Positions 4,870 through 5,167 of a DNA stretch of 5,167 bases are shown here, piece by piece (the first letter of the stretch is position 1; the number at the start of each line of letters is the position of its first letter). Where the stretch lies: the NCBI GenBank assembly GCA_021797055.1, contig JAKAAI010000119.1, positions 1 through 5,167 of the forward strand. The letters are read 5' to 3'. A program made the translations under genes and the position numbers. A model generated the notes under the pieces. That model saw nothing but the letters and a program-made list of their open reading frames with translations. It was not told the DNA's origin and made no database searches. The stretch is from Thermoplasmata archaeon (GTDB lineage: Archaea > Thermoplasmatota > Thermoplasmata > Thermoplasmatales > Thermoplasmataceae).

Positions 4870-5167
4870 ATGGAATTTAAATTCATAGAAACAGCACAGG
4901 AAGGCAGGGTCCTTACAGTTACCTTTAACAGGCCGGATAAACTGAATTCGTGGAATGAGGGTCTTGTCGACGAACTCACCTATCTATTATCTGAATCCGC
5001 GATGGATTCTAACATAAGAGTTCTGATAATAACCGGGAAGGGAAAGGGCTTTTCAGTTGGCGGAGATCTTGACGAATTCCTCAAGTATGATGCAGCAGGC
5101 ATTGAGAAATTCAACAGGAAGGTGATAGATCTGTTCAGGCAGATGGAGCATCTCAGGAAACCAATCA
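4870..5167 (+). CDS. Enoyl-CoA hydratase/isomerase (crotonase) family protein, 3' end outside window
   Basis: This is the N-terminal 99 codons of a crotonase-fold acyl-CoA enzyme, open to the window edge and so truncated by the window rather than by mutation. Visible family marks are VLTVTFNRPDKLNSW at 14-28 (the usual NRPxxxNA has Ser for Ala), VLIITGKGKGFSVGGDL at 51-67, which contains the oxyanion-hole loop FSVGGDL, and a following helix ending in LRKPI at 95-99. The catalytic glutamates of hydratases lie beyond the end, so hydratase, isomerase or another crotonase activity cannot be told apart. It would act on a CoA thioester in the cytoplasm, for example in fatty acid or branched-chain amino acid breakdown. 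The ATG is preceded at about 25 nt by TTTATAAA, which fits a leaderless transcript. It therefore has its own promoter and is probably not simply co-transcribed with the alcohol dehydrogenase gene 123 nt upstream. Confidence 0.9.
   Translation, partial: MEFKFIETAQEGRVLTVTFNRPDKLNSWNEGLVDELTYLLSESAMDSNIRVLIITGKGKGFSVGGDLDEFLKYDAAGIEKFNRKVIDLFRQMEHLRKPI

Overview
The window looks archaeal, most likely from an acidophilic, moderately AT-rich lineage such as the Thermoplasmatales. Sulfolobales or another lineage cannot be excluded. Four things point this way: exact TTTATATA-type TATA boxes upstream of the genes, two of them placed about 25-27 nt before the start codon as in leaderless transcripts; frequent AGG/AGA and ATA codons; Shine-Dalgarno-like motifs that fit the archaeal anti-SD (GGAGGT, GGTGA, GAGGT); and a zinc alcohol dehydrogenase of the type known from Sulfolobus. 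No tRNA, rRNA, insertion sequence or CRISPR array was seen.

Layout. Positions 1-184 are non-coding, with two hairpin-like inverted repeats and two identical TATA boxes 27 nt apart. Next is a 467-residue APC-superfamily permease (185-1588, +). It meets a two-gene minus-strand operon tail to tail with one base between the stop codons. That operon encodes a small protein of the gluconate 2-dehydrogenase subunit 3 type (3089-3628, -) followed by a GMC-family FAD oxidoreductase (1590-3092, -). The two reading frames overlap by 4 nt if the first ATG is used, but an internal GGAGGT favours a TTG start nine codons later. Across a short 83-nt region with one central TATA box lies a divergent zinc/NAD alcohol dehydrogenase (3712-4746, +). 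After a 123-nt gap with its own promoter, a crotonase (enoyl-CoA hydratase/isomerase) gene starts at 4870 and runs off the window.

How the parts may work together. The GMC protein and subunit 3 resemble the catalytic and small ('hitchhiker') subunits of bacterial membrane-bound FAD glucose, gluconate and sorbitol dehydrogenases. The GMC subunit also carries a Cys-x4-Cys-x3-Cys segment where those enzymes bind an Fe-S cluster. Here, however, neither protein has a Tat or Sec signal and no cytochrome c subunit is present, so a cytoplasmic complex with an unknown electron acceptor is the simplest reading. The divergent NAD-dependent alcohol dehydrogenase suggests a locus for oxidising alcohols, polyols or sugars, with substrate unknown. 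The permease and crotonase may or may not belong to the same pathway.

Most interesting points: the reduced GMC/subunit 3 pair without an electron-transfer subunit; the single TATA box shared by divergent genes; a possible leaderless six-codon upstream ORF before the subunit 3 gene; and conflicting start-site signals for both minus-strand genes.
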